64,000 nt of DNA from Hymenobacter amundsenii (lineage in GTDB: Bacteria; Bacteroidota; Bacteroidia; Cytophagales; Hymenobacteraceae), in NCBI RefSeq assembly GCF_002204745.1, contig NZ_NIRR01000015.1, positions 29,236 through 93,235 of the forward strand. The letters run 5' to 3'. Every line of letters begins with the position of its first letter. Positions within the stretch are counted from its first letter, which is position 1. A program made the translations under genes and the position numbers. Below are positions 41,391 to 50,178 of the stretch, in pieces. A model generated the notes under the pieces. That model did not search any database. It saw only the letters and a list, made by a program, of their open reading frames with translations, and was not told the DNA's origin.

Positions 41391-42266
41391 TTACTCCGCC
41401 AGCTCCGTCATCGGCCCGTTGTACTCGGGATGCTCGGGCACCTCACCGCTTGGCAAGGCCCAAGTGTCCTGGGGTTCCAATGGCAGCGCCAGCAGGCGGG
41501 GCACGGTCTGGCCGGCCGGGTCGGCGAAAGCGGGCACGCCGATGGTAAGGTCCTGCTGGGGCACGTTGAGGCGCAGGGTGCGGTGGAGCCGGTCCCAGAG
41601 CGTAAGCACGACGCCGAAGTTGCTCTGGGTTTCGCGGTCGACCATGGAGTGGTGGATGCCGTGGGCGCGGGGCGTGACCATGAACGGGGCCAGGCGGCGC
41701 TCCAACTCGTAGGGCAGCGCCAGGTTGGTATGGTGGAAGGCAGTGCAGGCTTCAAACACCACCTCGAAGCCCAGAGCCGTGGAACCGCGCACGCCCATTA
41801 AGGCGGCAATGCCGGCCCGGTACGGGATACTGGCCAGCATCTCGCCGAAATGAAACCGCCAGGCCGTGGTCAGGTCCATGTCGAGGTCGGAGTGGTGGAC
41901 GCGGTGGAAGCGCCAGAGCAGCGGCGAGTGCAGCAGCCGGTGCCAGGAATAACCCAAGTAGTCGAGCAGCAGCACTTCGGCCAGCGTACGGGCTGGCTCG
42001 GGCAGGCGCGAGAGGGGCGTGCGGTACGGGGCCATGAGGTTGCCCAGACCCACCATGGCGGGCAGCAGTGTAAGGCGCATGGCGGGCAGCGAGGGCGCGG
42101 CCACCAGCACGTTGCGTACCCACCGTTCGGTGCGGGGCCGGGTGCGCTTGCGCAGTGGCTTGCGGGTTTCAAACAGCAGCAGGCCCAGGCCCACGACGGC
42201 CAGGATGGGGGTTGCGTATTTATCGAACCGCTTGAGCAGCGGGTGAGAGGCAGGAAACAGGTTCAT
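41391..42266 (-). CDS. Sterol desaturase/fatty acid hydroxylase family protein
   Basis: Membrane-bound di-iron oxygenase of the FA_hydroxylase superfamily, 291 residues. The histidine clusters are present in order: HRLLHS, HRVHHSDLD, and later HTNLAL and HGIHHSMVD, spaced as in the family, with hydrophobic helices before and between them. It could hydroxylate or desaturate a lipid or carotenoid; no carotenoid genes are nearby. The C-terminal 60 residues form a soluble tail with PLEPQDTWALP. It reads away from the SulP gene, with two nested palindromes between them. Confidence 0.9.
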   Translation of the reverse strand: MNLFPASHPLLKRFDKYATPILAVVGLGLLLFETRKPLRKRTRPRTERWVRNVLVAAPSLPAMRLTLLPAMVGLGNLMAPYRTPLSRLPEPARTLAEVLLLDYLGYSWHRLLHSPLLWRFHRVHHSDLDMDLTTAWRFHFGEMLASIPYRAGIAALMGVRGSTALGFEVVFEACTAFHHTNLALPYELERRLAPFMVTPRAHGIHHSMVDRETQSNFGVVLTLWDRLHRTLRLNVPQQDLTIGVPAFADPAGQTVPRLLALPLEPQDTWALPSGEVPEHPEYNGPMTELAE

Positions 42267-42270
42267 CAGC

Positions 42271-42366
42271 TGTCAGTTGTCAGATACGAGAAAACAAAGA
42301 ACGTCATTCAGAGCATGCTGCGCTTAGAGCAGCATGCTCTGAATGACGTTTGACTGACAACTGACA
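42271..42366. repeat. Two nested palindromes (GTCATTC-type inside TGTCAGTTGTCAG-type)
   Basis: Inner arms 42300-42321 and 42329-42350 pair perfectly over 22 bases with a 7-base loop (AACGTCATTCAGAGCATGCTGC). Outer arms 42271-42283 and 42354-42366 (TGTCAGTTGTCAG / CTGACAACTGACA) also pair perfectly. This is one element sitting symmetrically inside another. Confidence 0.9.
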
Positions 42367-42411
42367 ACCGACAACTGGCCATCAACCCCTCGCAACCAGC
42401 AACTGAATCCG

Positions 42412-42529
42412 TACCTTTGCGGGTGCTTATGCTCTTTTTCGGTCTTCCCATCTTCCAGCTGACCCCACCCTGAGGCCGGGTCTTCAGCTTGTCCGCCGCC
42501 GCTCCTGACTCCAGGGGCTGGCGGCTTTT
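42412..42529 (+). promoter_or_regulatory. Candidate attenuator leader of the SulP gene
   Basis: An exact -7 motif TACCTTTG (42412-42419) starts a leader of about 130 nt. A first hairpin pairs AGCTGA (42457-42462) with TCAGCT (42484-42489), with an inner ACCC/GGGT pairing. A second stem pairs GCCGCC-GCTCCTG with CAGGGGC-T-GGCGGC (42495-42507, 42512-42525) and is followed by TTTTCTTT, the layout of an intrinsic terminator. It ends 24 bases before the start codon. I recognise no known riboswitch class. Confidence 0.5.
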
Positions 42530-42553
42530 CTTTGGCCTTTTTCACCCGCATTT

Positions 42554-44097
42554 ATGCAACAAGTCCTGCACTACTTCACGCAGTATAAAGTCAATTATAA
42601 AAACGAAATTCTTTCGGGCCTAACGGTGGCCCTGGCCCTGATTCCGGAGGCCGTGGCCTTTTCCATTATTGCCGGTGTGCCCCCGCTGGTAGGTTTGTAC
42701 GCCGCCTTCATGATGGGCCTCGTGACCTCGGTGCTGGGCGGGCGGCCGGGCATGATTTCGGGCGCAACCGGGGCCGTGGCCGTGGTGCTGGTGGCCCTGG
42801 CCAAAACGCACGGGGTCGAGTACATTTTCGCCACCGTTATCCTGGCCGGCCTGCTGCAGGTGCTGGCGGGCGTGCTGCGGCTGGGTAAGTTTATCCGGCT
42901 GGTGCCCCACTCCGTCATGTTTGGCTTCGTCAATGGCCTGGCCATCATCATCTTCCTCTCCCAGCTGGTCCAGTTTCAGGCCATTGGGGCCGATGGGGCG
43001 TTGCATTGGCTGACGGGAACGGCCCTGCTGACGATGGCGGGGCTGGTGGGCCTCACCATTGCCATCATCGTGGCGCTGCCGCGCCTGACGAAGGTGGTGC
43101 CGGCTTCGCTGACGGCCATTCTGGTGGTCTCGGCGCTGGTTATCGGGTTCGGCATCAACACTAAAACGGTGGGCGATATTGCTTCCATTCAGGGCGGCTT
43201 CCCTCCTTTCCACATCCCGAGCGTGCCGTTCACGCTGGGCACGCTGGGACTGATATTTCCTTACGCTGCCATCGTGGCCGGGGTGGGCCTGATTGAGAGC
43301 CTGCTAACGTTGAACCTGATCGACGAAATCACCGAAACCCGGGGCCGCAGCAACAAGGAGTGCGTGGCCCAGGGTACGGCTAACATCCTGTCGGGCCTGT
43401 TTTCGGGCATGGGTGGCTGCGCCATGATCGGGCAAAGCCTCATCAACATCTCCTCCGGGGCCCGGGCCCGCCTCTCGGGCATGGTGGCCTCCATTATGCT
43501 GCTGGTGTTCATCATGTTCGGCGCTTCGCTGATTGAACAGGTGCCGATGGCCGCCCTTACCGGCCTCATGATTATGGTTTCGGTGGGTACTTTCGAGTGG
43601 GCTTCGCTGAAAACGTTTGGCAAAATGCCGGTTTCCGACCTCGTCGTGATGATTCTGGTGACCCTGATTACGGTGGTGCTCCACAACCTGGCCCTGGCCG
43701 TGCTCATTGGGGTGGTTATCGCGGCGCTGGTGTTTGCCTGGGAAAACGCCCGCCGCATCCGGGCCCGCAAGCACCTCGACGAGGCCGGCGTGAAGCACTA
43801 CGAAATCTTCGGACCGCTGTTCTTCGGCTCGGTGCAGGCCTTCGGTGAGAAATTCGACGTAGCCGACGACCCCACCGAAGTCATCATGACTTCCGCGAAA
43901 GCCGGGTCACTGATATGTCGGCCATCGAGGCCCTCAACAAGCTTACCGAGCGTTACCACCGCCTGGGCAAAACCGTGCACCTGCGCCATCTCAGCCCCGA
44001 CTGCCGCCACCTGCTCCAACGCGCCGACTCGCTCATTGACGTGAACATCCTGGAAGATCCCACCTATCACGTCGCAGGTGCCGATTTAATGTATTGA
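42554..44097 (+). pseudogene. SulP family anion transporter with STAS domain, frameshifted near the end
   Basis: Inner-membrane sulfate/bicarbonate-type transporter of the SLC26/SulP family. The transmembrane part is complete, with GLTVALALIPEAVAFSIIAG, GMISGATGAVAVVL and GIGLIESLLTLNLIDEITETR-like segments and the helix 10-12 region. The cytosolic STAS part begins near residue 415. The open frame breaks near 43887: one T restored gives PTEVIIDFRESRVTDMSAIE, and the rest reads RLGKTVHLRHLSPDCRHLL to a stop at 44097. Total would be about 514 residues. One base is missing by sequencing or mutation. Substrate not certain. Confidence 0.88.
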
Positions 44098-44159
44098 GCT
44101 GTAGCGCGAAGCTCCCGCCGTTCTGCGTGAGCTCGAAAGCAGCAGCCGACTGCCGCTCC

Positions 44160-44235
44160 GACAGAAAAGGACCTTATCCCGCAAGCGCAGCCATTATAAT
44201 GGCCTGCTTCAGCGAGATAAGGTTCTTTTTCTGTC
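44160..44235. repeat. Inverted repeat after the SulP gene, possible terminator
   Basis: GACAGAAAAGGACCTTATC (44160-44178) pairs with GATAAGGTTCTTTTTCTGTC (44216-44235) with one bulge. It lies in the gap between convergent SulP and SDR genes. The sequence TGTAGCGCGAAGCTCC just before it recurs at 52982. Confidence 0.65.
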
Positions 44236-44275
44236 AGGAAGATGGTTTACGTTGGCCCGTCAGATACCAGTGGCT

Positions 44276-45181
44276 TTACTCGTAGAAATTGCGCAGCCGG
44301 CGCATGCTCGTGAGCACCACCCAGTCGCCGAGGCGGGGGAAGTTGCCGTGGACGATGGCAATGAGCCAGCCCAGGGCTGAAATAACGGTGCGCTGCCGCC
44401 GCTTGCGAATGTGACGCAGGATGATGGCGGCTACCTCGGTCTGGGTTTTCTGCCAACGGGGCTTGCGGTAGGCAATGGGCACGGGCTGGCCCGCGGCATC
44501 GAGCACGCGCTTGTCCTCATCGTTTTCGGTGAACCCGATGTGAACCACCCCAAAGTGGACGCCGGTACCATCAAGCTCCAAACGCAGGGTGTGAGCCAGG
44601 TTGGTGAGGGCCGCCTTGCCAGCGCAGTAGGCCGAGCCGCTGGGCATCCCGTTCAGAGCCGAAATCGAGGAAATAAACGTGACGCTGCCCTGGCTTTCGA
44701 GCAGGTGAGGCAGGGCAGCCTTGAGCGGAAACACGGCCCCGTACACGTTGCTGTCGAGCACTTGCCGGAACACGTCGGGGCTCATGTCGAGAAAATAGGC
44801 CCGCTGCGAGATGCTGGCGTTAGCCACCAGAATATCGAGGCGGCCAAACTCACCGATGGCCGTTTCTACCAGTGCTTCGCAGGCGTCATAATCCGTTACG
44901 TCGGCTACGCGGGCGGCCACGGTGGCCCCGGCCGCTTCGAGCTGCTGGCGGGTGGCTTCGAGCCGGTCGGCGCGGCGGCCGTTGAGCACCACGGCGGCTC
45001 CGGCGGCGCATAGGGCCCGGGCCGTTTCGCGGCCAATGCCCGACTCGGACCCCGTAACAATGGCCACCCGCCCAGCCAGCGGCCCCACCGTGGGCAGGGG
45101 CCGGCGCACAATGGGCGCGGCAACTGCTTCAGCGGCCGTCGAAGCGGCCGTAATGCGTTCAGGAACTTGGGTAACTACCAT
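44276..45181 (-). CDS. Short-chain dehydrogenase/reductase
   Basis: A 301-residue SDR. AIVTGSESGIGRETARAL is the cofactor motif, and LNGRRADRLE after strand 2 suggests NADP preference. VANASI replaces the usual NNAG, and FISSISALNGMPSGSAYCAGKAAL carries the Ser-Tyr-Lys triad. A Thr/Ala/Pro-rich N-terminal stretch of 30 residues precedes the fold. A basic region (RHIRKRRQRTVIS) near the C-terminus may contact membrane or nucleic acid. It begins 51 bases after the epimerase gene and is likely co-transcribed with it. Confidence 0.9.
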   Translation of the reverse strand: MVVTQVPERITAASTAAEAVAAPIVRRPLPTVGPLAGRVAIVTGSESGIGRETARALCAAGAAVVLNGRRADRLEATRQQLEAAGATVAARVADVTDYDACEALVETAIGEFGRLDILVANASISQRAYFLDMSPDVFRQVLDSNVYGAVFPLKAALPHLLESQGSVTFISSISALNGMPSGSAYCAGKAALTNLAHTLRLELDGTGVHFGVVHIGFTENDEDKRVLDAAGQPVPIAYRKPRWQKTQTEVAAIILRHIRKRRQRTVISALGWLIAIVHGNFPRLGDWVVLTSMRRLRNFYE

Positions 45182-45231
45182 TGATCAGGATTCCATTGCG
45201 GCCGGAGCCGGATGTGCTGCAAACATACGGG

Positions 45232-46254
45232 TTAAACATACCGCTGGGCTTTAAACCAGGCAAAAGCTTCGGTTACAGCTTGGGCCACAGGTGTCTGCGG
45301 AAGGCCCAGTTCCTGCCGGGCCTTATCGGGCCGGAAGTAATGCCCATCGTTGGCCACGGCCGTCATGGCGGCGTTCAGGCGGCCCGGCCGACCCGTCAGG
45401 CGGGCCTGCCAACTGCTGATGGCCCCGTAGAGCTGGGCCGCTCCGGCCGGGATGGGCCAGCGCGGCGGGGCCACGCCCAGCAGCCCGGCAATGAGTTGGA
45501 AAGCCTCGCGGTAGCTCAGGTTTTCATTGCCCAGAATATACGACTCTCCTACCCGACCCTGGCTAAGGGCATTCACGGTGGCCGTGGCCACGTCGCGGAC
45601 GTGCACGTAATTTTTGCCGCCGGGCGGGTAGCCGGGCACGTTGCCCCGGTAAATTTCCAGCAGCAATGCCCCGGAAGTCGGTTTCACATCGTCGGGGCCC
45701 AGCATGAAGGTGGGGTGGACCAGCACGGCCGGCAGCTGCTCGCGGGCCACGGCGGCCAGCACGAGGTCGGTGGCGGCGCGCTTGCTGTCCATGTAATCGA
45801 GGCCGTAGCGGGCGCCGGCGTAGGGGCGGGTTTCGTCGCCGGGGTTTTCCTGGGTTCCGAAGCCGAAAACGTTGGCCGTGCCCACGTACACCAGTCGTTT
45901 CACGCCCGCCTGCCGGGCCAGGGCCAGCACGGTTTCGGTGCCGCCCAGGTTCGCGGCCCACAATGCCGGGTCGCGGGCTGGGTTCACGCTGGCCAGCGCG
46001 GCGGCATGAATCATGCCTCCGCAGCCGTCGGCCGCCCCGGCCAGGGTGGCGGGCTGGGTCAGGTCGCCCTCCCGATACTCTACGTTCCAGGCAGCCGGAA
46101 ACGGGGGCGGCGTTCCGGGCCGCACCAGCGCCCGCACGGCGTGGCCGCGCCGATGCAGCTCGGCCACCAAATGGCGCCCCAGAAACCCGTTGGCCCCGGT
46201 AACGAGGGTTGGTTTTTGGGTATCGGTGGTCAGTGAATGGTTGGTGCCTGACAT
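45232..46254 (-). CDS. NAD-dependent epimerase/dehydratase (extended SDR)
   Basis: A 340-residue extended SDR: LVTGANGFLGRHLVAEL at the N-terminus, RALVRPGT, EGDLTQPATL and the YxxxK motif in GLDYMDSKRAATDLV. The family includes nucleotide-sugar epimerases, dihydroflavonol-4-reductase-like reductases and steroid dehydrogenases; the pattern VYVGTANVFGFG and HPTFMLGPDD fits the DFR-like group best. Substrate unknown. It leads a probable two-gene unit with the SDR downstream. Confidence 0.9.
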   Translation of the reverse strand: MSGTNHSLTTDTQKPTLVTGANGFLGRHLVAELHRRGHAVRALVRPGTPPPFPAAWNVEYREGDLTQPATLAGAADGCGGMIHAAALASVNPARDPALWAANLGGTETVLALARQAGVKRLVYVGTANVFGFGTQENPGDETRPYAGARYGLDYMDSKRAATDLVLAAVAREQLPAVLVHPTFMLGPDDVKPTSGALLLEIYRGNVPGYPPGGKNYVHVRDVATATVNALSQGRVGESYILGNENLSYREAFQLIAGLLGVAPPRWPIPAGAAQLYGAISSWQARLTGRPGRLNAAMTAVANDGHYFRPDKARQELGLPQTPVAQAVTEAFAWFKAQRYV

Positions 46255-46313
46255 ACTGATGTGGAGAACTATTTTCTAAGGCTAACGGCCTAGCTCCCCT
46301 GCTTTGATAGGAA

Positions 46314-46402
46314 GGGCTGGGGGTGGTTGATTATATTGGGACGGTTATTAAAGCTGGTTTTTAGCTGACGTTCTAAGGCCATCAACTATCCCCAGCCCAC
46401 AC
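46314..46402. repeat. Decayed inverted repeat GGGCTGGGG...CCCCAGCCC
   Basis: GGGCTGGGGGTGGTTGAT pairs imperfectly with ATCAACTATCCCCAGCCC. It resembles the CTAGCCCCC family at 51.7 kb. It lies in the 238-base gap between the GT2 and epimerase genes. Confidence 0.5.
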
Positions 46403-46492
46403 TCGCTTTAAGCGCTACATTTTCCAAAGAGGGCAGCTAGGTTCTAGCTCCTTCCGAACACAGGCCAAAAACCACCCGCCAACAACCACCCG

Positions 46493-47185
46493 CTACCGAT
46501 GCTTAATCATGGCCTTATAAGTGCGGCCGATGCGGGCGGGCTCCACTTTCATAAAGTATAGCGCGAAGGCCGTGAGGTTGGCTAGCTGCACCCGCAGCCA
46601 GCCGTTGTGCTCGTACTTGCGGGCCGATACCATTACGCTCTGGGGCACAATAAGGAAGCGTGCCACCCGGCGGATACGCTGGATAATCTCGAAGTCTTCC
46701 ATCACCACAAACCGTTCGTTGAAGCCACCCAGCCGCTCGAACAAGGCGCGGGTAATGAACAGCGTCTGGTCGCCGCCCCGGCTCATGAGGCCCTTGAACC
46801 GGGTGCCGTAGCTGTTGATGCGCAGCAGCGGGTGAGCCGAATCGAAACGGAAGCGGTAGCAGCCGGCCTCGTAGCCCGCTGCCACGGCCTGCCCGATGGT
46901 AGTCACGTAATCGGGGTGGATACCGACGTCGGCATGCACGAAGTACAGGGAGTCGCCGCTGGCGTGGGCGGCGCCGTGGTTCATTTGGGCGGCGCGGCCG
47001 GGCCGGGAACCCAGCAGCACCGTGGCCCCGGCAGCTTCGGCCAGGGCCGCAGTACCGTCGGTGCTTTGGGCATCTACCACCAGAATTTCTATGGCGTCGG
47101 CCGGGCCGAAATCGCGCAGCTGTTGCACCAGTTGGGCAATGTGCGGGGCCTCGTTGTAGGTGGGAATGATGATGCTAAGAAACAT
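46493..47185 (-). CDS. Glycosyltransferase family 2, TIGR04283-like
   Basis: A 230-residue soluble GT2 enzyme. SIIIPTYNEAPHIAQLV begins the nucleotide-sugar fold; VVDAQSTDGTAA, a GRAAQMNHGAAHASG segment and FVHADVGIHPDY (the metal-binding HAD in place of DXD) follow, with GGFNERFVVMEDFE later. These match TIGR04283, a group placed in arsenosugar biosynthesis by association. No arsenic methyltransferase or radical SAM partner is seen in the window, so this role is open. It is divergent from the DUF547 gene. Confidence 0.88.
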   Translation of the reverse strand: MFLSIIIPTYNEAPHIAQLVQQLRDFGPADAIEILVVDAQSTDGTAALAEAAGATVLLGSRPGRAAQMNHGAAHASGDSLYFVHADVGIHPDYVTTIGQAVAAGYEAGCYRFRFDSAHPLLRINSYGTRFKGLMSRGGDQTLFITRALFERLGGFNERFVVMEDFEIIQRIRRVARFLIVPQSVMVSARKYEHNGWLRVQLANLTAFALYFMKVEPARIGRTYKAMIKHR

Positions 47186-47476
47186 GGAAAGCAGAACTGG
47201 GCGCGCAATTTGCGCAATTTCCGGCAGGCCGGACCGCTACGGCGCAACGCCTGTGGCGGTCAGGGAGGTTGTTTAGCCTCTGCCCAGCCCCAGAACGCGG
47301 TTTATCCCGTACGATATGCAAGGGGTGCAGAGTTTGGTTCGGCCGGCGAATCCGGGACCCGGTGCGGCGCGTTAATTGCAGCAGCGGTTACCGGGCCCCG
47401 CGTTTTTGCCGTATGCCCCAACAACTTGCCAGCTACCACAACTGGCGAAACCGTTTCCTTTTTCCCCTCACTTCGC

Positions 47477-48457
47477 ATGAATTTTTTCCGTCCTTTTCTT
47501 CTGACGCTGGTTTCCGCCACCACCCTCACCGCCACGGCCTGCGACGGCCCGGCCCGCACCACCAGTACCGCCACGGCCCCGACTGCCCCAGTTGCGGCCA
47601 TTACTCCCACGGCTACAGTCGCCGCTGCTCCAGATTCAGCCGGGCCTGTTGCTGTTGCTGCCGAAACGCCCGTAACGGCCGCAGCTTCGGCCCCAGCGGC
47701 GGCGGTTAAGCCAGCGGCGCGGGCCAAAGCGGTTGCCGTTACTCCAGTTGCCTCTGCCGTTTCAGCCTCGCCGGTGGTGGCTCCGACCGCGGCTGCTCCG
47801 GCCGCCGCGTTCAGCCACGCCGCCTTCGATAAGCTGCTGAAAAAGTATGTAAACAGCCAGGGCCGCGTGAATTACAAGGGCTTCAAGAGCGAGGAAAAGG
47901 CGTTTAACGACTACCTGGCCCAGCTCAGCAAGAACCCGCCGACGGCCGCCGACAGCAAGGCCGAGCAGATGGCCTTCTGGATCAACGCCTACAATGCCTA
48001 CACCATCCGCCTGATTCTCGACAACTACCCGCTCAAGAGCATCAAGGATATCGGGGAGCCCTGGAAGAAGGTATTTTTCAGCATCGGTGGCGAGAAGATG
48101 AGCCTCGATAACATCGAGCACGGCATCCTGCGCAAGAAATTCAACGACCCGCGCATCCACTTTGCCCTGGTGTGCGCCTCCATCTCGTGCCCGCCCCTGC
48201 GCCCCGAGGCCTACAGCGCCGCCCGCCTCAGCGCCCAGCTCGACGACCAGGCCCGCGACTTCCTCAACAACCCCGGCAAAAACAAGCTCACGGCCTCCAG
48301 CGCCCAGCTTTCCAGCTACTTCGACTGGTACAAGGACGACTGGAACCAGAACGGCCAGTCGGTGGTAAAGTGGGTGAACAAGTACGCGAAAACCAAAATC
48401 GACAGCAACACGAAAATCAGTTTCATGGACTACAACTGGAACCTGAACGAGCAGTAA
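47477..48457 (+). CDS. DUF547 domain lipoprotein
   Basis: A 326-residue lipoprotein. The signal ends TLTATACDG with Cys22, and a 90-residue Ala/Pro/Thr/Val-rich, low-complexity linker follows, probably spanning from the membrane. The DUF547 domain covers about residues 105-326: LLKKYVNSQGRVNYKGFKS, AFWINAYNAYTIRLILDNYP, HFALVCASISCPPLRPEAY and FDWYKDDW. The cysteine pair in the CASISC segment is conserved in the family, whose fold is papain-like in related groups. The reading frame extends far upstream, but the ATG at 47477 gives the lipoprotein signal. Confidence 0.9.
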   Translation: MNFFRPFLLTLVSATTLTATACDGPARTTSTATAPTAPVAAITPTATVAAAPDSAGPVAVAAETPVTAAASAPAAAVKPAARAKAVAVTPVASAVSASPVVAPTAAAPAAAFSHAAFDKLLKKYVNSQGRVNYKGFKSEEKAFNDYLAQLSKNPPTAADSKAEQMAFWINAYNAYTIRLILDNYPLKSIKDIGEPWKKVFFSIGGEKMSLDNIEHGILRKKFNDPRIHFALVCASISCPPLRPEAYSAARLSAQLDDQARDFLNNPGKNKLTASSAQLSSYFDWYKDDWNQNGQSVVKWVNKYAKTKIDSNTKISFMDYNWNLNEQ

Positions 48458-48477
48458 ACCTTTTTTAACCAGCGCGA

Positions 48478-48527
48478 CGAAGAACGGGTAGGGTGCGGGG
48501 CAAGCCCCGCACCTTACCCGTTCTTCG
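48478..48527. terminator. Long GC-rich hairpin after the DUF547 gene
   Basis: CGAAGAACGGGTA and GGTGCGGGGC pair with GCCCCGCACC and TACCCGTTCTTCG around an AA loop, with one mismatch. The GGTAGGGTGCGGGGC core recurs at 53.0 kb, so it is both a repeat and a likely transcription stop. Confidence 0.65.
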
Positions 48528-48569
48528 ATGTGAGACCGAACTGTTGCCAAAGAAACCGTCTGCTTTCGA

Positions 48570-49166
48570 ATGAAACACCTTTTACTCCTGCTTTTACTGC
48601 CCATCTTCAGCCAGGCCCAAACGCCCGAAACGCGGCGCTACGCCATTGAGGTAGCGGGCCTGCGGGTAGGCACCATGACGGCAACGCGCCAGTTGCCCAC
48701 GCCCGCCAACCCCGAAACCATCAGCACGCTCACCAGCGACGTGCAGGTGGATATTCTGTTCTATCACCTCGTCATCTATTACAAGGTGACCAACTACATG
48801 CGCGGGGGCCAGTTGCGTTTGTCTACCGTGGATGCGCGCACCAACCAGGGCAACTTTTCGTCGCGCACCGAGTGGAAAAACGACCATTACGACATTGTGG
48901 CCAACCAGTACAAATACAAGTATAAGGCCACCGAAACCAAGCCCATCCGCTACACAGTAACCGACATGTTTTTCGGGGAACCCACCGGCCAGAACCGGGC
49001 GTTTGCGGAGTATTTCGGGGATTTTTTCGTAGTCAAACCTGGCAAGCCCAACCGCTACCAGGCCATCCGCGACGGCCGCGAAGACGAGTACCAGTACCAG
49101 AATGGCCAGCTGGTTACGCTCATCAAGAAGAACCCGCTCAAGAACTTCATTATCCGGTTACTGTAG
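48570..49166 (+). CDS. DUF6134 family secreted protein
   Basis: A 198-residue protein with a short signal peptide (HLLLLLLLPIFSQA). The pattern RRYAIEVAGLRVGTMTATR and FYHLVIYYKVTNYMRGGQL, then GKPNRYQAIRDGREDEYQYQNG, matches DUF6134, a beta-barrel-like periplasmic family of unknown role common in Bacteroidota. Length is typical. It lies between two hairpins and is probably transcribed alone. Assignment is from the remembered family pattern. Confidence 0.8.
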   Translation: MKHLLLLLLLPIFSQAQTPETRRYAIEVAGLRVGTMTATRQLPTPANPETISTLTSDVQVDILFYHLVIYYKVTNYMRGGQLRLSTVDARTNQGNFSSRTEWKNDHYDIVANQYKYKYKATETKPIRYTVTDMFFGEPTGQNRAFAEYFGDFFVVKPGKPNRYQAIRDGREDEYQYQNGQLVTLIKKNPLKNFIIRLL

Positions 49167-49215
49167 ACCGCAGCGCCGCTCCACTGCCAGCCAAAAGCCC
49201 GGATTTTATCCGGCT

Positions 49216-49252
49216 AAAAAGCCGCTGCCGCGTAGTCCGGTGGCGGCTTTTT
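49216..49252 (+). terminator. Intrinsic terminator after the DUF6134 gene
   Basis: AAAAAGCCGC (49216-49225) pairs with GCGGCTTTTT (49243-49252), ending in five T residues. Confidence 0.8.
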
Positions 49253-49340
49253 GCGTATTCGGAGCCCATGCCTACCCGGCGCACCTTCGTCGCTGGCCGC
49301 CGCCACTGCGGTAGCCGGCCTTTTCCCTACTCTTTCCGCC

Positions 49341-50027
49341 ATGCCCGCTACCTCCCCCCGCCCCAAGTTGCTGCTGTTCGACGTGAACGAAACCCTGCTC
49401 GATCTGGGCAAGCTACAACAGGCCGTTAATCAGGATTTTAAGTCCGAATTTGCCTTCAAGCAGTGGTTTTCGCTGCTGCTACAGTACTCGCTCGTCGATA
49501 CCACCACGGCCAACTACCACGATTTCGGCCAGATTGGCGATGCGGCCCTCGATATGCTGGCCCAGGCCTTAGGCCAGCAGGCCCGCCCCAAAGCCCGCAA
49601 AAAGGAACTGCTCCAACTCATCACCGAGCTGCCCCCCCACCCCGATGTGGTACCGGGCCTCAAAGCCTTCCAGCAGGCCGGTTTCCGGCTCGCCACCCTC
49701 ACCAACTCGCCCCCGAGCACGCTGCAGAAACAGATGAAATACGCCGGCCTCACCGACTACTTCGAGGAGCTGTGCAGCATCGACAGCCTCAAACGCTACA
49801 AGCCCCACCCCGACACCTACCTCACCACCTGCCAGGCCCTGGGCGTGGCCCCGGCCGATTCGATGCTGGTGGCCGCCCACGGCTGGGACACGGCCGGGGC
49901 CCTACTGGCGGGCTTACAAGCCGCTTTCGTAGCCCGTCCCGGCCAGCAACAGTACCCGCTGGCCCCTGCCCCCACCCTGGTCGGCACCACGCTGGAAGAT
50001 ATTGCCCGGCAGTTGGTTAGCGTTTAG
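49341..50027 (+). CDS. Haloacid dehalogenase type II, HAD superfamily
   Basis: A 228-residue HAD hydrolase. The nucleophile motif is LLFDVNETLLDLGKL (Asp14), a cap domain follows, then LTNSPPSTL, LKRYKPHPDTY with the conserved Lys, and VAAHGWDTAGALLAGL with the acidic metal site. The VNETL variant and WDTAGA motif are typical of L-2-haloacid dehalogenases. The substrate could be a haloacid or a natural phosphate/acid. The ATG at 49341 begins the fold; the frame upstream lies in the terminator region. Confidence 0.9.
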   Translation: MPATSPRPKLLLFDVNETLLDLGKLQQAVNQDFKSEFAFKQWFSLLLQYSLVDTTTANYHDFGQIGDAALDMLAQALGQQARPKARKKELLQLITELPPHPDVVPGLKAFQQAGFRLATLTNSPPSTLQKQMKYAGLTDYFEELCSIDSLKRYKPHPDTYLTTCQALGVAPADSMLVAAHGWDTAGALLAGLQAAFVARPGQQQYPLAPAPTLVGTTLEDIARQLVSV

Positions 50028-50036
50028 CAAAGAACC

Positions 50037-50154
50037 GTCATGCTGAGCGAAGCGGAGCGTAGTCGAAGCATCTCTACCGCAATACTGATTCTGACACTAA
50101 GGTTGCCATTGCAGTAAAGATGCTTCGACTACGCTCCGCTTCGCTCAGCATGAC
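50037..50154. repeat. Perfect 37-bp inverted repeat, GTCATGCTGAGCGAAGC family
   Basis: Arms 50037-50073 and 50118-50154 are exactly complementary and extended by GCAAT / ATTGC. The best-preserved copy with the GTCATGCTGAGCGAAGCGG core. It lies between convergent HAD and flavin oxidoreductase genes. Confidence 0.95.
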
Positions 50155-50178
50155 TGTCTTTTTCTCCTCCCCTGACAA

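Noticed and set aside
46607..47476. N-terminal extension of the DUF547 protein by 290 codons
   Set aside because: The extension is antisense to the GT2 gene and the ATG at 47477 starts a proper lipoprotein signal.
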